Position numbers and translations under genes: made by a program
Shown: positions 36,730 to 49,200 of the stretch, piece after piece
Position numbering within the stretch: position 1 is the first letter of the stretch
Layout: each line of letters begins with the position of its first letter
The notes under the pieces: generated by a model
What the model was told of the DNA's origin: nothing
Seen by the model: only the letters and a program-made list of their open reading frames with translations
Database searches by the model: none
Origin: Tragulus kanchil
Lineage: Eukaryota; Chordata; Mammalia; Artiodactyla; Tragulidae
Length of the DNA stretch: 64,000 nt
Direction: 5' to 3'
Assembly (NCBI GenBank): GCA_022376925.1
Contig: JAIOJX010000028.1
Span: 69,901,001 to 69,965,000 of the forward strand

Positions 36730-37285
36730 GGAACACGATTTCAACTCAGATGCCAGGAATAAAATTTTTCCATAGCCTTGCTTAACTGATCAGGACTCTA
36801 TGGGACCTTCCCAGGACATACCCTGCCCCGCTCCCTCCACCCATCGCCACCATATTCTCTGCTTTCACACCTCTCTGAGGACCCTAAATAGTGATACTAA
36901 GCGCACAGTTTCTAAGCTGTTTTACAGATGTTAAATCTCCACCAAATAGAAGATGTTAGCTACTCGATGACCAGGAACACATAGCCTCCAGGCCTATTGG
37001 TGACTAAGAATTGATAATGTTAAATAGCCTGCTACCACACCATCAACTAATTAGGAAATTGTGCACAAGCCTATCTCATCTTCTGGGACTCCCCTCTCTC
37101 ACCTTGCCTTTAACAATGCTTTCCTAAAACCCATCTGGTTGTTTGGACTTTTGAGTCCTAGCAGTCCAAGACTTCATGTATGGTGACTTACAATAAATGT
37201 GGCACTCACCTTTATGACACAAGTAGATTGGCTTTATTGTGCACTTGGTAGCCGACCTAAGTTTGACTAGCTAATACTTGTGTGA
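36730..37285 (+). mobile_element. Solitary LTR (endogenous retrovirus type)
   Basis: 'atctcatcttctgggactcc', 'tgctttcctaaaacccatct', 'tggtgacttacaataaatgt' (AATAAA near 37193) and 'gattggctttattgtgcact' match the U3/R/U5 order I associate with ruminant ERV LTRs. No internal viral genes are visible nearby. Boundaries and family are uncertain. Confidence 0.6.
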
Positions 37286-37499
37286 ATTTGGGAATGCAAC
37301 CTAAACACTCTGTGTCAAATATTAACCATCCACTCTAGATATGATTGGAGATTTATCATGTTAAATGCTCAAATACTTAAGTCAAATTTTGACACCATCT
37401 ACTAAGAAACAGAATCAGATTCCACAGGGAAAGGACTGAGCCACAAAAGGACTCAGCCCCCTTCAGATACCAATCAAAATCCAAGGTTATTTGTGCTGC

Positions 37500-38075
37500 T
37501 CATCAGCTATCAATTGGAATTTCCAGACACCCACACCATCCTTAGGGTAGATTAGATAAGAGCTCACAGAACATATTATTTACTATATTGCTGGTTTATT
37601 ATAAAAGGAGATAGCTCAGGAAAAGCAAGATGCAGGGAGGAAGGTATGTGGAAAGGGTGTGGTGGAAGCTCCATGTCTTCTCCAGGCACCCTAGTTCCTC
37701 AATTCTCCACGTGTTCCGAACACTGTCTTTTTGGAACTTCTCAGATTCTTTACTCCATGGTCATGATCGATTGATAGTCCATAATTGATAAACTCCAAAC
37801 CCTATCCTTTCCCTGAAGGCCAGGGGGTCGGACAGAAAGTTCCAACATTCTCATCACGATGTTGGTTCTCCTGGTAAGCAGTTCCCCTTAGGTGTGGTCC
37901 AGAAGTCACTCCCCTAGCATAGAAAGAGACAACTTAGTCCCTCTCAACTCCTAGGATAGTCAGAAATTTAGGGAACTATGGAACAGGAATCACGGACAAA
38001 GACCAGATATATATAAGAAATATATCTTCACTACTTAAATAACTAAATACACATATTATTATAGATTACAATACC
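37500..38075 (-). mobile_element. ERVL/MaLR-type LTR
   Basis: 'gctggtttattataaaagga' (reverse AATAAA), 'ctccatgtcttctccaggca', 'ggccagggggtcggacagaa' and 'gacaaagaccagatatatat' follow the reverse complement of an ancient mammalian ERVL-class LTR. No internal region is visible. It recurs at about 38605-39175 through duplication 10. Confidence 0.68.
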
Positions 38076-38314
38076 AAAACTACAAATGCTTCCAAAGAGA
38101 AGCTGAGCTAACCTACAAAAAATAGGCCCTACAGGTTTATAAAACTCAAATGTATGACAAAATAAATGGAAGAGATAAATGTCTTGGGAGAGCTCTATAC
38201 CAGAAATCTAGCAGAAATTTATCACAAAAGTCTTGTTCTAACATTTATAGAAGATAAGAGAAGAGGAGGTATGTTACAAAATGTTCATTGTCTAATAAAA
38301 GGACATTGTAATTT

Positions 38315-38577
38315 TTTTTTGACCACTCCTATTGGTCTTTCATCATCCATCTTTGTTCTTTTGGCCTGCGTGGGCCTCCCATCACAGTGGCCTCTCTCGT
38401 TGCAGAGCACCTGCTCCAAGCACATGTGTCCCAGAGCTCCGGCTCGGTAATTGGACACATGGGTCCAGCTGCTCCGTGGCACATGGGATCTTCCCAGGCC
38501 AGAGATCAAGCCGGCACCCCTTGCACTGCAAGGCGGTGTCTTTACCCACTGGACCACCAGGGAAACCCTCAGCCCCT
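38315..38577 (-). mobile_element. tRNA-Glu-type SINE
   Basis: The reverse complement: poly-T, 'cctattggtctttcatcatc', 'gctcggtaattggacacatg', 'cccttgcactgcaaggcggt' and the head 'ggaccaccagggaaaccc'. In this copy the head abuts the duplication 10 junction directly. Frames of 64-108 codons on both strands are SINE artefacts. Confidence 0.88.
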
Positions 38578-39414
38578 TCAGTTTCCCAAGGTTATTTGTG
38601 CTGCTCATCAAAATTGGAATTTCCAGACACCCACACCATCCTTAGGGTAGATTAGATAAGAGCTCACAGAACATATTATTTACTATATTGCTGGTTTATT
38701 ATAAAAGGAGATAGCTCAGGAAAAGCAAGATGCAGGGAGGAAGGTATGTGGAAAGGGTGTGGTGGAAGCTCCATGTCTTCTCCAGGCACCCTAGTTCCTC
38801 AATTCTCCACGTGTTCCGAACACTGTCTTTTTGGAACTTCTCAGATTCTTTACTCCATGGTCATGATCGATTGATAGTCCATAATTGATAAACTCCAAAC
38901 CCTATCCTTTCCCTGAAGGCCAGGGGGTCGGACAGAAAGTTCCAACATTCTCATCACGATGTTGGTTCTCCTGGTAAGCAGTTCCCCTTAGGTGTGGTCC
39001 AGAAGTCACTCCCCTAGCATAGAAAGAGACAACTTAGTCCCTCTCAACTCCTAGGATAGTCAGAAATTTAGGGAACTATGGAACAGGAATCACGGACAAA
39101 GACCAGATATATATAAGAAATATATCTTCACTACTTAAATAACTAAATACACATATTATTATAGATTACAATACCAAAACTACAAATGCTTCCAAAGAGA
39201 AGCTGAGCTAACCTACAAAAAATAGGCCCTACAGGTTTATAAAACTCAAATGTATGACAAAATAAATGGAAGAGATAAATGTCTTGGGAGAGCTCTATAC
39301 CAGAAATCTAGCAGAAATTTATCACAAAAGTCTTGTTCTAACATTTATAGAAGATAAGAGAAGAGGAGGTATGTTACAAAATGTTCATTGTCTAATAAAA
39401 GGACATTGTAATTT

Positions 39415-39668
39415 TTTTTTGACCACTCCTATTGGTCTTTCATCATCCATCTTTGTTCTTTTGGCCTGCGTGGGCCTCCCATCACAGTGGCCTCTCTCGT
39501 TGCAGAGCACCTGCTCCAAGCACATGTGTCCCAGAGCTCCGGCTCGGTAATTGGACACATGGGTCCAGCTGCTCCGTGGCACATGGGATCTTCCCAGGCC
39601 AGAGATCAAGCCGGCACCCCTTGCACTGCAAGGCGGTGTCTTTACCCACTGGACCACCAGGGAAACCC
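39415..39668 (-). mobile_element. tRNA-Glu-type SINE, duplicated copy
   Basis: Second occurrence through duplication 10. Here the head is followed by 'tctaattttttaagg', which resembles the left flank 'tgtaattttttttt' and may be the true target-site duplication. That would suggest copy 2 keeps the genomic right flank. Confidence 0.88.
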
Positions 39669-39670
39669 TC

Positions 39671-40234
39671 TAATTTTTTAAGGGAAAATATTTATGCCTT
39701 GCATTAGTATCTCAGAGAAATTCATTACCTTTATTATTCCATAAGAGACTTTGGACAAGATATTAAATAGTTTTAACACAATCCATGTTAATAATAAAAA
39801 TTCTTTTGAAAAATAAAGTTTTTTCTTGCAAATATAAAAGGTATCCTACTAAGTCCATCCTGAGAACCAAATAGCTCAAGTCATTGACGAGAAACTGGTG
39901 ATTAAACTACTCGAGGACTGATTCTCAGGATTTTATTTTCTTTGCCTGCAGATTGCTTTGTTATACCAAAGAAACAGACCTATGTGAGTTTATCTTGGAA
40001 AATTGGAAAAAATAGACACAGCATTATCTCGACCCCAGCACCATTTATATGTTGTTTTGGTTTTCCATATTTCTACACACTTCATATAAGTTCGGTCCAC
40101 CTTTACTGAGCATAGTTTGATTTGCATTTTTAACTTATTTCCTTGCATTTCCTTTGAATAATCCAATTTCTGTGTAATTTGATGTATAGATATTCGTAAC
40201 TGTTGTATCTTCATTATAAATAAAGCATTTAGCA
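39671..40234. other. Unassigned stretch
   Basis: No gene supported; an 81-codon minus frame (39990-40235) has no domain. Confidence 0.45.
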
Positions 40235-40480
40235 TTTTAAAATTTTAGCATTTACAAATTCCTTTCTTTTACAAGTTTAATATATCTGATATCTATTTTG
40301 CTTAATTCCAGGAGTGCTACTGCTGTTGCTTATTTTACTCATTTGCATTATATATCTTGTACAGGTCTTTGTTTTTAGCCTTTTAAAGTTTCTCCATTTT
40401 GTCTTTCAAATAGCATATGACTATATTTCTGGGTGAATTCTAATTATTTAAAGTAAGTGGATCATAGTTTTCTGATTTTT
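40235..40480 (-). mobile_element. Possible old L1 ORF2 fragment
   Basis: The order of an AT-rich run, 'gcttattttactcatttgca', 'tatatcttgtacaggtcttt' and 'aaatagcatatgactatatt' loosely follows the reverse complement of L1 ORF2 coding sequence. It is highly decayed. Confidence 0.4.
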
Positions 40481-40653
40481 TGAGATAAGGTTTTTATAAA
40501 TGTATTTAATAATCTTCTCTTTATATTGTAGAATGAGAAGTCTGCAAAATAACAGTATTTTCTGTTAATGCAGTGAATTTCTATTTCTTCTGACTTGTTT
40601 GTTTTCATAGTTGAGGGAGCAGCTGTGTGTCTTCCCATGCCTCTATTCTATTG

Positions 40654-42676
40654 AAATGTTACCCAAATTTAATATGAGCATTCAGAATAATTTCAGGTAC
40701 TTATTTCCTCTACCGAGGCTTCCCCTCATGATAAAATAACAAGTTTTAATTTTTCCCTGTTGTCCTATGTGTCCTTCCTCAACCCTCTTCTCAAATAATG
40801 GTCCTCAATGCAGAGAAGTCTTCAAATAAATTTCAGAAACAGTGAGATTAAAAAAACTGAATTTCAAGGTACATTCGTTCATAGTTTATTCCTTAATCTG
40901 AGTAAATTTCTGGTACCAAGACTTAAGCATTAAAGAAGCTGGATAAAAAGTATCCCTAAAATCTTAATCAATCAGGGAAGCATGATAGAAACATAACTAC
41001 CTCCACCTGGGATAATTATAAAACATACAGTGACCAAATAAACTTTAGATGAAAATATACAAATCAAGTAATGTAATGCACCAAATTATCAATGTCAATT
41101 CTTCCATAAAACATCTTGAATGAGCAAGGCTGCTTTCTTTAAATAGCAAGGTCATTCTTGAAAAAATACTCAGTATATATAATTAATTGACAGTAAATTC
41201 TGTAAGTTGGTTACATACTCTATGCTTTCACTGACTGCTTAACTACCACACATTACTTCAGCTAGATTGGAGCCAGAGAGTCAAAAAACATAAGTCTTTG
41301 ATTCACTGGAGGCTGAGTCCCCTCCTGACACAACAGATCTAGAATCAATCTTCTGAAAGTTTCCAGAAGCCTGGTGCAAACAGACACAAATACACTTTTC
41401 CTATCTTTATCATTTTATTTACTCCATAGGCCTGTGAAATTATTTAAGGATGTAGCAATACTGATATCAAAACATTAACAGTATGTTTGTGAATTTATGT
41501 TTATTCCATAACCTTGAAATTTATAAAACTAATCAATATGAAGAAAGATGAAGAAAACTCTTTTCCAGTGTAAGGGATGTCAAACATTTTCTATTTAACA
41601 ATATTAGAATTTTAAGCCATCAAATCAATTTATCTACATAGGAAGAATAAATTATTATTTAATAAAATGTTACCCAAATTTAATATGAGCATTCAGAATA
41701 ATTTCAGGTACTTATTTCCTCTACCGAGGCTTCCCCTCATGATAAAATAACAAGTTTTAATTTTTCCCTGTTGTCCTATGTGTCCTTCCTCAACCCTCTT
41801 CTCAAATAATGGTCCTCAATGCAGAGAAGTCTTCAAATAAATTTCAGAAACAGTGAGATTAAAAAAACTGAATTTCAAGGTACATTCGTTCATAGTTTAT
41901 TCCTTAATCTGAGTAAATTTCTGGTACCAAGACTTAAGCATTAAAGAAGCTGGAAAAAAAGTATCCCTAAAATCTTAATCAATCAGGGAAGCATGATAGA
42001 AACATAACTACCTCCACCTGGGATAATTATAAAACATACAGTGACCAAATAAACTTTAGATGAAAATATACAAATCAAGTAATGTAATGCACCAAATTAT
42101 CAATGTCAATTCTTCCATAAAACATCTTGAATGAGCAAGGCTGCTTTCTTTAAATAGCAAGGTCATTCTTGAAAAAATACTCAGTATATATAATTAATTG
42201 ACAGTAAATTCTGTAAGTTGGTTACATACTCTATGCTTTCACTGACTGCTTAACTACCACACATTACTTCAGCTAGATTGGAGCCAGAGAGTCAAAAAAC
42301 ATAAGTCTTTGATTCACTGGAGGCTGAGTCCCCTCCTGACACAACAGATCTAGAATCAATCTTCTGAAAGTTTCCAGAAGCCTGGTGCAAACAGACACAA
42401 ATACACTTTTCCTATCTTTATCATTTTATTTACTCCATAGGCCTGTGAAATTATTTAAGGATGTAGCAATACTGATATCAAAACATTAACAGTATGTTTG
42501 TGAATTTATGTTTATTCCATAACCTTGAAATTTATAAAACTAATCAATATGAAGAAAGATGAAGAAAACTCTTTTCCAGTGTAAGGGATGTCAAACATTT
42601 TCTATTTAACAATATTAGAATTTTAAGCCATCAAATCAATTTATCTACATAGGAAGAATAAATTATTATTTAATAA
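40654..42676. repeat. Tandem duplication 11 (period 1011), clean junction
   Basis: Copy 1 is 40654-41664 and copy 2 is 41665-42676, directly abutting. The difference seen is 'ctggataaaaag' versus 'ctggaaaaaaag'. No gene or named repeat recognised in the unit. Confidence 0.98.
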
Positions 42677-43961
42677 AAAGATGATAAGGAAACCATACTT
42701 ATTTAAATACACAGATATTCTTATCCCTTCTATGCAGACTCCCTCAAATTAGACAAGAAATCAGGCAGAAAATATCATTGCATGATCTGTATTGTCCTAT
42801 TTGGTAACTGATCAATTGAGAGTGTTTTCTACTTTAAAAAAGTCATAGTAAACATGTCCCTTTTTTTTAAGCTAAGAAAAATAGCCTGGTATTCTATTTA
42901 TATTCAGCAACTTCTCTAATAACATTGCAAGTAGCTAATGTTTATTTAAAAGATAATAAATAAAAGTACCATGTGTTTTAACCACAATAGAATACAAAAT
43001 GAGTAGAAAATGGTTTCAATATTACTATTATATCTGATGCCCAAGAAAATAACATATTTCTATGTTAAAAGTATACAACCTCCTCCATCTTAGGCTTTCA
43101 CAAAGGCTGGATACAGATCAGTCACTCTTTTTGACACCGCACTGACAGCAGCCCTATCCCACAGAATGATGAAATCCTAATGCAGTCAGAATTTCTAATC
43201 TCCTTGCAATCACACATTCTTTCCTTGAAGCTCTGCCAGGAAGTGTTGCCTCTGAGAACAATGCTCAAATTTTTCATTACAGAACTCAAAATCACTTAAA
43301 CTCATAGCATGTTGGATACCCACATTTACTAAACTTGAAAGACTGAAGTGGAATTCATGTAGGGGGTCTGCGTCTCAAGAAGAAATTATAAACATGCTTT
43401 TTCTGTTTTGAAAATCAGATTCTCCATGGATGAGACCATTGGTTTTATGTTCAAGTTTTATTTAGTTTTCTCACTTTGGGGGGACCCTGGGCTTTTGTGG
43501 GATGTCACAAATAAGTGAATGAAAGACAAGAATACAGGGCTCACCTACTTTAAAATATTATGCCTGAATGTGTGTGATTCTGTGCATGCAACTGTGTATG
43601 CAAATGTGTGTATGTGTTTATGTCTGTCATTCTGTAGAAACTGATTTGCTCACTACATTATTAAATGAAGATATGCTATATTTGTCAAGTTTTCGGGGGG
43701 AAGGATCACTCTGAGTACATTCAAAGACAATATTGAACTACACTTAAATTCTTCTAAAACAAACTGAACCAAACTTGTGTTAATATGTTTTCCCTTAAAT
43801 CCTATTTGAAAGTGACTTTTTATAAGTTATTATTTAAAAAGAGCTTCTTTTATAATTATCCAACATTGCAAATGGAGAAGTAATAAACTCTCTTTCTCCA
43901 TTTCCTTAAGGAAGCACCCAATAAGTTTTTTGCCTTAGATCCCAGAGAACAACTTTAAAGC
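42677..43961. other. Unassigned stretch
   Basis: AT-rich DNA with a TG-rich patch near 43565-43625. No gene supported. Confidence 0.5.
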
Positions 43962-44165
43962 AAGGGTCAGCACATTTTTTTCTATAAAAAAACAGCTAGA
44001 AAATATGTTTATGTATTATGAGTCAGATGTCTCTGTTTCACCTACTAAACTTTGCCACTGGAGCAGGAAAGCAGGGCTGTAGTGTTCCATTAAGACTTTA
44101 TTCACAAATGAAGAGGTGGGCTGGACTTGGCCTGAGGGCTTTGGATTGTCAATTCCCATCCTTAA
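43962..44165 (+). mobile_element. MER5A-type hAT-Charlie DNA transposon fossil
   Basis: 'gcaagggtcagcacattttt' resembles the MER5A terminus. It is followed by a core with 'aaatatgtttatgtattatg', 'tctctgtttcacctactaaa', 'ctttgccactggagcaggaa' and 'aagactttattcacaaatga', and ends 'gggctggacttggcctgagg'. It is a non-autonomous element shared across placental mammals and long inactive. Confidence 0.82.
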
Positions 44166-45692
44166 AGTAGGAAGGAACCTATGCAAATTGTGGTAAGGTT
44201 TACTGTGTCAAGTCTAAGTAGTCTGCATTAATAATAGACTAAGTAAGCATGCATAATAAGCCTGTTCTTATCATTACCCATGTATATTCACACTGAATCC
44301 TATTAATCTGAAAACGATAGTTATAAAACATTAATGATTTTGGCATTCATTGGAAATCATCCTGTATAACAATATTACGATTTTATTTTTCAGAAAATAA
44401 AAAACAGAAAACACTATAAAGTTGATATAATTCCACTTCTCATATATTTTTATGAGATTCTCACACTTTTTAGATTTGGTAGATTTCTACTCAAATTTTC
44501 TCGAACTACTAAAATAACATTATTCACTGAGTTAGATTTTTCTTTTTTTACATACACAGTATGTTTCTCCATAAAAAATGGAAGAAGTGATCTAAGGTAT
44601 ATGTTATAGGAAGTCTAATTTAACACAACAAAAATTTACCTAAGAATATAACTTTTTAAAGCTAGCTGAGTGTTTTGGTCACTATGCGCAAAGAGTGGGA
44701 AATTTAAATGAATAAATGGACATAGTTATGAACATACAAAATGGGATACTGTCTATATATACTCACTCTCCACTTTTCTTATTAAGTGACTTACAAAACT
44801 TCTTATGATTTGGTTTATATCTAATCTTTATTAAATCACTTCCAGCCATTCATATCAAAAATGGTTTCTGTCTCCAGTAGTGATCTCTAACCTTAGCTGA
44901 ACTTTGCTAAGACTTTACAACACATATTCAAAAACTGTAACCAGGATAAATTAAAAGAAGATTGCATGTTAATATCCACTGTTACAATAGTGAAATTTAT
45001 TGGGGAAAGTGTAAATATTGATCTGGTTGGGTACTGAATGCAAGATTTACCAAAGCTTTACAAAGGAGAGACAAAAATGAAACAATTTTAAATGCTTTGA
45101 AGAACAGCCTTTGCAGGAGACAGGAAGGTTTCAAGGTTTTCTCAAACATTTCCTAATAAGACATTTGAAGCAGACAAAGCAGGAAAGATTAGAATTAAGG
45201 TGCTTCTATTGAAACCATGCTTATTGTATCAGAGGATTTGAAGGCATTCATAATTAAACTGAGGGAGACAGTACTAAGCTGGGTATTTGGGTTAGTAAAC
45301 AAATGACAGATTTCTGATTTAAGAATTCTATTTAACAGAGACCTCTGTCAGTGGCCAATTTCATGTGGAAATAACTGGATACTAATAGATTTAAAAGCTA
45401 AAATATTTCCAAGGGAACTTGAATCTAGCCCATAATGCCAATGACTTAACCCTTATAGCAAATAACCAAGAATCCCAGGACTACAGCAAAAGAATTGGAC
45501 TCCAAATTTATGCAGAAAATGTTTAAGAAATTTACCTGGAAACATAAGTCTTTCTAATTATTTTGAAACATAGTTTGGTTTTTTGATTTTTTTACAAAAT
45601 CTTGCTTCTTACAAAATCTTGAAATTCATTTCAACAAACACTACTGACTACACATTAAGCACTTTGTTAGATACTAGCATATACATAAAGGG
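44166..45692. other. Unassigned AT-rich stretch
   Basis: No gene or confident repeat seen. Confidence 0.5.
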
Positions 45693-45703
45693 TTGTGCGT
45701 GTG

Positions 45704-45738
<35 letters not shown>
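45693..45738. repeat. (GT)n microsatellite
   Basis: About 23 GT/TG dinucleotides with interruptions ('gtgcgtg', 'gtgtttgtg'). Likely length-polymorphic. It produces the Thr/His-rich tail of an antisense frame, which is not a gene. Confidence 0.95.
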
Positions 45739-45739
<1 letters not shown>

Positions 45740-45987
45740 CCTATAGGTTGATATACTGAAGAAACATTTTAAAGTACCATTCTGAATTCTTCTCTCATCA
45801 AGAGAAAGGCCGTCCACTGCTTGTATGAGTTGTACAGAACCTTTGAGAATAAAAAGACTGTTACAACTTTTATCCTCTCTATATTTATACTTGCTGCTCT
45901 TCTTTAATTTCACAGTTTCTTTCAACTATATCATTAAAGATTCCACCTCTCTGGTCAAAATATTTCAATCTTCAATGTTTTTTACGA

Positions 45988-46850
45988 GTCAGTTCAGTCA
46001 CTCACATTTGTCCAACTTTTTGTGACCCCATGGACTGTAGCACATGCTCCTGGAGCTTGCTCAAACTCATATCCATTGAGTTGGGGATCCCATATAACCA
46101 TCTCGTCCTCTGTTGTCCCCTTCTCTTTCTGCCTTCTATCTTTCCCAGCTTTCACAATGAGTTGTCCCTTTGCATCAGGTAGTCACATATTGGACCTTCA
46201 GCTTCAGCATCAATTCTCCCAATGTATATTCAAGACTGATTTCCTTTAGGATTGACTGGTTTGATCTCCTTGCATTCCAAGGGACTCTGAAGAGTCTTCG
46301 CCAACACCACAATTCAAAGGCATTGATTCTTCAGGGCTCAGCCTTCTTTATGGTCCAACTCTCACATCCATACATGAATACTGGGAAAACCATATCTTCA
46401 TTATGTGAACCTTTATCTGTAAAGTTATGTCTCTGCTTTTTAATATGCATTCTAGATTTTTCATAGCTTTTCTTTCAAGTAGCAGTATCTTTTAATTTCA
46501 TGGTTGCAGCCACCATCTGCAGTGATTATGGAGCCCAAGAAAATAAAGTCTGTCACTGTTGCCACTGTTTCCCCATCTATTTGCCATGGAGTAATGGGGC
46601 CAAATATCATGAGCTCTGTTTTTGAATTCTGAATTTTAAGCCAGCTTTTTCACTCTCCTCTTTTACCTCCATCAAAAGGCTCTTTAGTTTCTCTTCATTT
46701 TCTGCCATAAGGGTGGTGTCATTTGTATGTCTGAGGTTGACTGCAGTTTGTGCTCCAAACAGCCTGGTGTTCCTCATGATCTCTACCTATAAGTTAAATA
46801 AGCAGAGTGACAATGTACAGTCTTGACGTACTCCTTTCCCAAGTTGTTTC
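45988..46850 (-). mobile_element. BovB LINE, 3' fragment (longest in window)
   Basis: Opens with 'gtcagttcagtcactcacat' (reverse of the BovB 3' end) and runs through 'gatctccttgcattccaagg', 'cttctttatggtccaactct' and 'gccataagggtggtgtcatt' to 'cttgacgtactcctttccc'. It is diverged with frameshifts. Plus-strand frames of 75 and 98 codons are antisense. Confidence 0.92.
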
Positions 46851-46852
46851 TT

Positions 46853-47335
46853 GTATCATTTTATAAATTTTAAAATCACTTTACTAAGTTATAATCTATA
46901 TACATGACATGTACCCATTTGGAATTTGAAGTGAGTAACTAATGATAAAGTATACATCCTTGAAATGATTACAAAAGACATGATATAGACCATTTTAACC
47001 ATCCCCCAAAGACTCCCAGAATCTTTTGCCTTCAGTTTCCTCTCCCAACTGTCAAGTCAGAAGTTATCAATTTACATTCTATCACCATGCTTTGGTTTGT
47101 CTGTTTTTAATGTCAGAAAAAGAACTGATAAAACACATACTCTAATGTCTAAGTTTTTTCCACTCAGTATAAAATTTTAGAGATTTTCTTCCAGTTACTA
47201 CTTGGATAGATAGCATATTTATTGTAGGGTAGTATTGTATTGCATGGATATAACAATTTATTTTTCACTCACATCTTGACAGCAAAAGGGTTGTTGCCAG
47301 TTTTGGGCTATTGTAAATAAAGTTGCTATGACTAC
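46853..47335 (-). mobile_element. Old L1 (L1M-type) 3' UTR fragment
   Basis: 'tcactttactaagttataat', 'tccactcagtataaaatttt' and 'ttgccagttttgggctattg' then 'taaataaagttgctatgact' follow the reverse complement of ancient L1 3' ends. The matching ORF2 side resumes at 47935, so about 600 bases in between are probably a later insertion. Confidence 0.75.
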
Positions 47336-47934
47336 CTGAGTTCAAATAATTTGCTGATTTAGGAACAAAAGACAGCACATCAGTACTACACTTGGAGGCC
47401 ATTTCAAAAAGTGAAATCACCAAGAAAAAGTACAAAATGTGACACCAAGTTGATTCTGCAAAGGATACTTATTTACAATATGAGAACTGAAACAAGAAGG
47501 TGATACATGACCTTGTTGAACAGGTCGGAAAGTGCCAGCCTTCCTGCTACTATTAGTTCCACGATAAGAAGAAACATCAGAGAGCTTGCCTCCTCTCACC
47601 TTCGCTTCACTGCATGCACAGGGGAATGGCCAGCTGAGGACACACAGCAAGAAAGCGACTGTCCACCACCCAAAAAGAGTGCTCTCACCAAACACTGATC
47701 TTACTGGCAGAAGCTTCTGTTGTTGAAACTGACCAGTTTAAAGCATTTTTGTTAGGGCAGACTGAGTTGACCAATAAAAACATGATGAGTTCTGAATTGT
47801 TTTGATACTTTGTACATGTCCACTATTGCCCCTGAAAGAGCTACAAGTGTTGACTTTGAAGTTACAAATAACTAGTCGTTAGGTGAATTTGCAAATAGGG
47901 AATCCACAATTAATGAGGATCCTCTCTGTGTGTA
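47336..47934. mobile_element. Segment interrupting the old L1, partly MaLR-like
   Basis: At 47560-47700 'cagagagcttgcctcctctc', 'cagctgaggacacacagcaa', 'gaaagcgactgtccaccacc' and 'gtgctctcaccaaacactga' resemble the 3' half of a MLT1/MST-type LTR. The rest is unassigned. The 63- and 92-codon frames here have no exon signals. Confidence 0.45.
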
Positions 47935-48200
47935 TGTCTGTCTGCCTCTATTGCATAGAAACTTAGAAGTGGGATTCAACTGCTAGGTGAGATGCTAGAT
48001 ATGTTTAATTTTTAATAAGATGCCAGGATGTTTTTCAATTTATATTTATATCAGCAGAGTATGAAAGTTTTACATGCTCTGAATGTTTCCATACATTTGA
48101 TATTGTCAATCTTTTTCAGTTTTGTGATTAAAGTGTATGTGTATGGTTACGTCACTCTAACATTTCCTTTAAAAATTTATTGTCATATTATATATGCAAT
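47935..48200 (-). mobile_element. Old L1 fragment, continuation
   Basis: 'acttagaagtgggattcaac', 'taataagatgccaggatgtt' and 'tttgatattgtcaatctttt' follow the reverse L1 ORF2 3' region expected after the part ending at 47335. Confidence 0.65.
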
Positions 48201-48304
48201 AGACCTGCATGTGTACACTGTATATTACAGTTTTGAAAAATCAACATTACTGAAACACTTTATATAATCAAATGCATCCATTTCTAGTATACAGTTGAAT
48301 CAAG

Positions 48305-48520
48305 TGTCCAGTGTTAGTTGCTCAGTTGTGTCTGATTCTTTACATTCCCATGGACTGTAGCCCACCAGGCTTCCCTGTCTATGGGATTTTCCAGGCAATA
48401 ATACAGAAGTGGGTTGCCATTTCCTTCTCCAGGGGAACTTCCCAACCCAGAGGTTGAACCTCCTGCATCTCCTGTACTGGCAGGCAGGTCCTTTACCACT
48501 AGCACCACCTGGGAAGCCCT
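48305..48520 (-). mobile_element. Bov-tA SINE
   Basis: A full-length reverse copy: 'gtgttagttgctcagttgtg', 'ttgccatttccttctccagg' and 'agcaccacctgggaagccct'. The 64- and 111-codon frames derive from it. Confidence 0.9.
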
Positions 48521-48707
48521 GTAAAGTTGAACACGCTTTGATAAATATACAATCCCATGAAACCACTGTTGAGATATGAGAAATACCCATCACCACCAGA
48601 AGTTTTCTTATTATACTTTGTTGATGTAGTTCCAAAAGGTCAAGGTCTCCCAGGCTTCTTTTGGAAATGGCATGGAATCTTCAGAAAGTGTTTCCATTTT
48701 ATTTTAA

Positions 48708-48830
48708 CTTTTTGTTTACCTTTTTCAATTCACCTTGGAATGAATGGCACTTTCAATCCAAGGTAAATTTAAAAAGGTAAACAAAAAGCACCACTGAATG
48801 TGTCATTGAATGTGCCATTCATTCCAAGGT
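48708..48830. repeat. Interlocked inverted repeats (A-B-A'-B')
   Basis: Arm A 48708-48725 ('ctttttgtttaccttttt') is perfectly complementary to 48771-48788. Arm B 48732-48757 is complementary to 48805-48830 with one mismatch. A third short pair, 'accttgga' 48732-48739 and 'tccaaggt' 48757-48764, overlaps arm B. The order is interlocked rather than nested. Recurs at about 49806-49928 with A shortened by two bases. Confidence 0.9.
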
Positions 48831-48910
48831 AAGTTTTGTGGTGTTGTGAGGTTATGGTCATGATTTATTCTCTTTCATATGAATATCTATTTTTCATGCA
48901 ACATCTACTG

Positions 48911-49200
48911 AAAAAGATTATCCTTGGACAGTAGCCATATGGACACTGTGGGGAATGAACACTGGGTGGGAGGTGTAAAGGAAGTAGCATGAAAAGTTAT
49001 ACTATCACGTGTGAAAAAAATAGCTATTGTCATTGCACTGTGAGAAAAGGGGATCCTGCCAGGGTGCTGTGCGATGGCCAGGAGGGGTGGGATCGGGGGG
49101 ATATACATATGCCTAATCTGGGATCATACATATCTGTAAACAACAAGACTCTGTAAAAGTCAAATAAATTTTTTTTAAAAAGGAAAAAAAAGATTATCCT
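48911..49200 (+). mobile_element. Short 5'-truncated L1 (3' UTR only) with 14-bp TSD
   Basis: L1 3' UTR sequence at 48925-49186 ('gccatatggacactgtgggg', 'gcgatggccaggaggggtgg', 'aacaacaagactctgtaaaa') is flanked by 'aaaaagattatcct' at 48911-48924 and 49187-49200. It is related to the 3' UTR at 3869-4181. Duplicated at about 50011-50304 by duplication 12. Confidence 0.9.

Larger units (their letters stand above)
37452..39670. repeat. Tandem duplication 10 (period 1100, degraded left end)
   Basis: Copy 1 is 37452-38580 and copy 2 is about 38578-39670. Most of the unit matches at offset 1100. Over the first 60 bases the offset falls from 1126 to 1105 to 1100 because copy 2 lacks short blocks ('ataccaatcaaaa', 'gctat'). 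The rest is nearly identical. Confidence 0.96.

Noticed and set aside
36730..38075. A provirus between the two LTR-like segments at about 36.7 and 37.5 kb
   Set aside because: The LTRs differ in type and orientation and lie too close together. No gag, pol or env-like frame is present.
48557..48766. 69-codon plus frame overlapping the inverted repeat
   Set aside because: No domain or start context, and its 3' part is inside the duplicated palindromic module.
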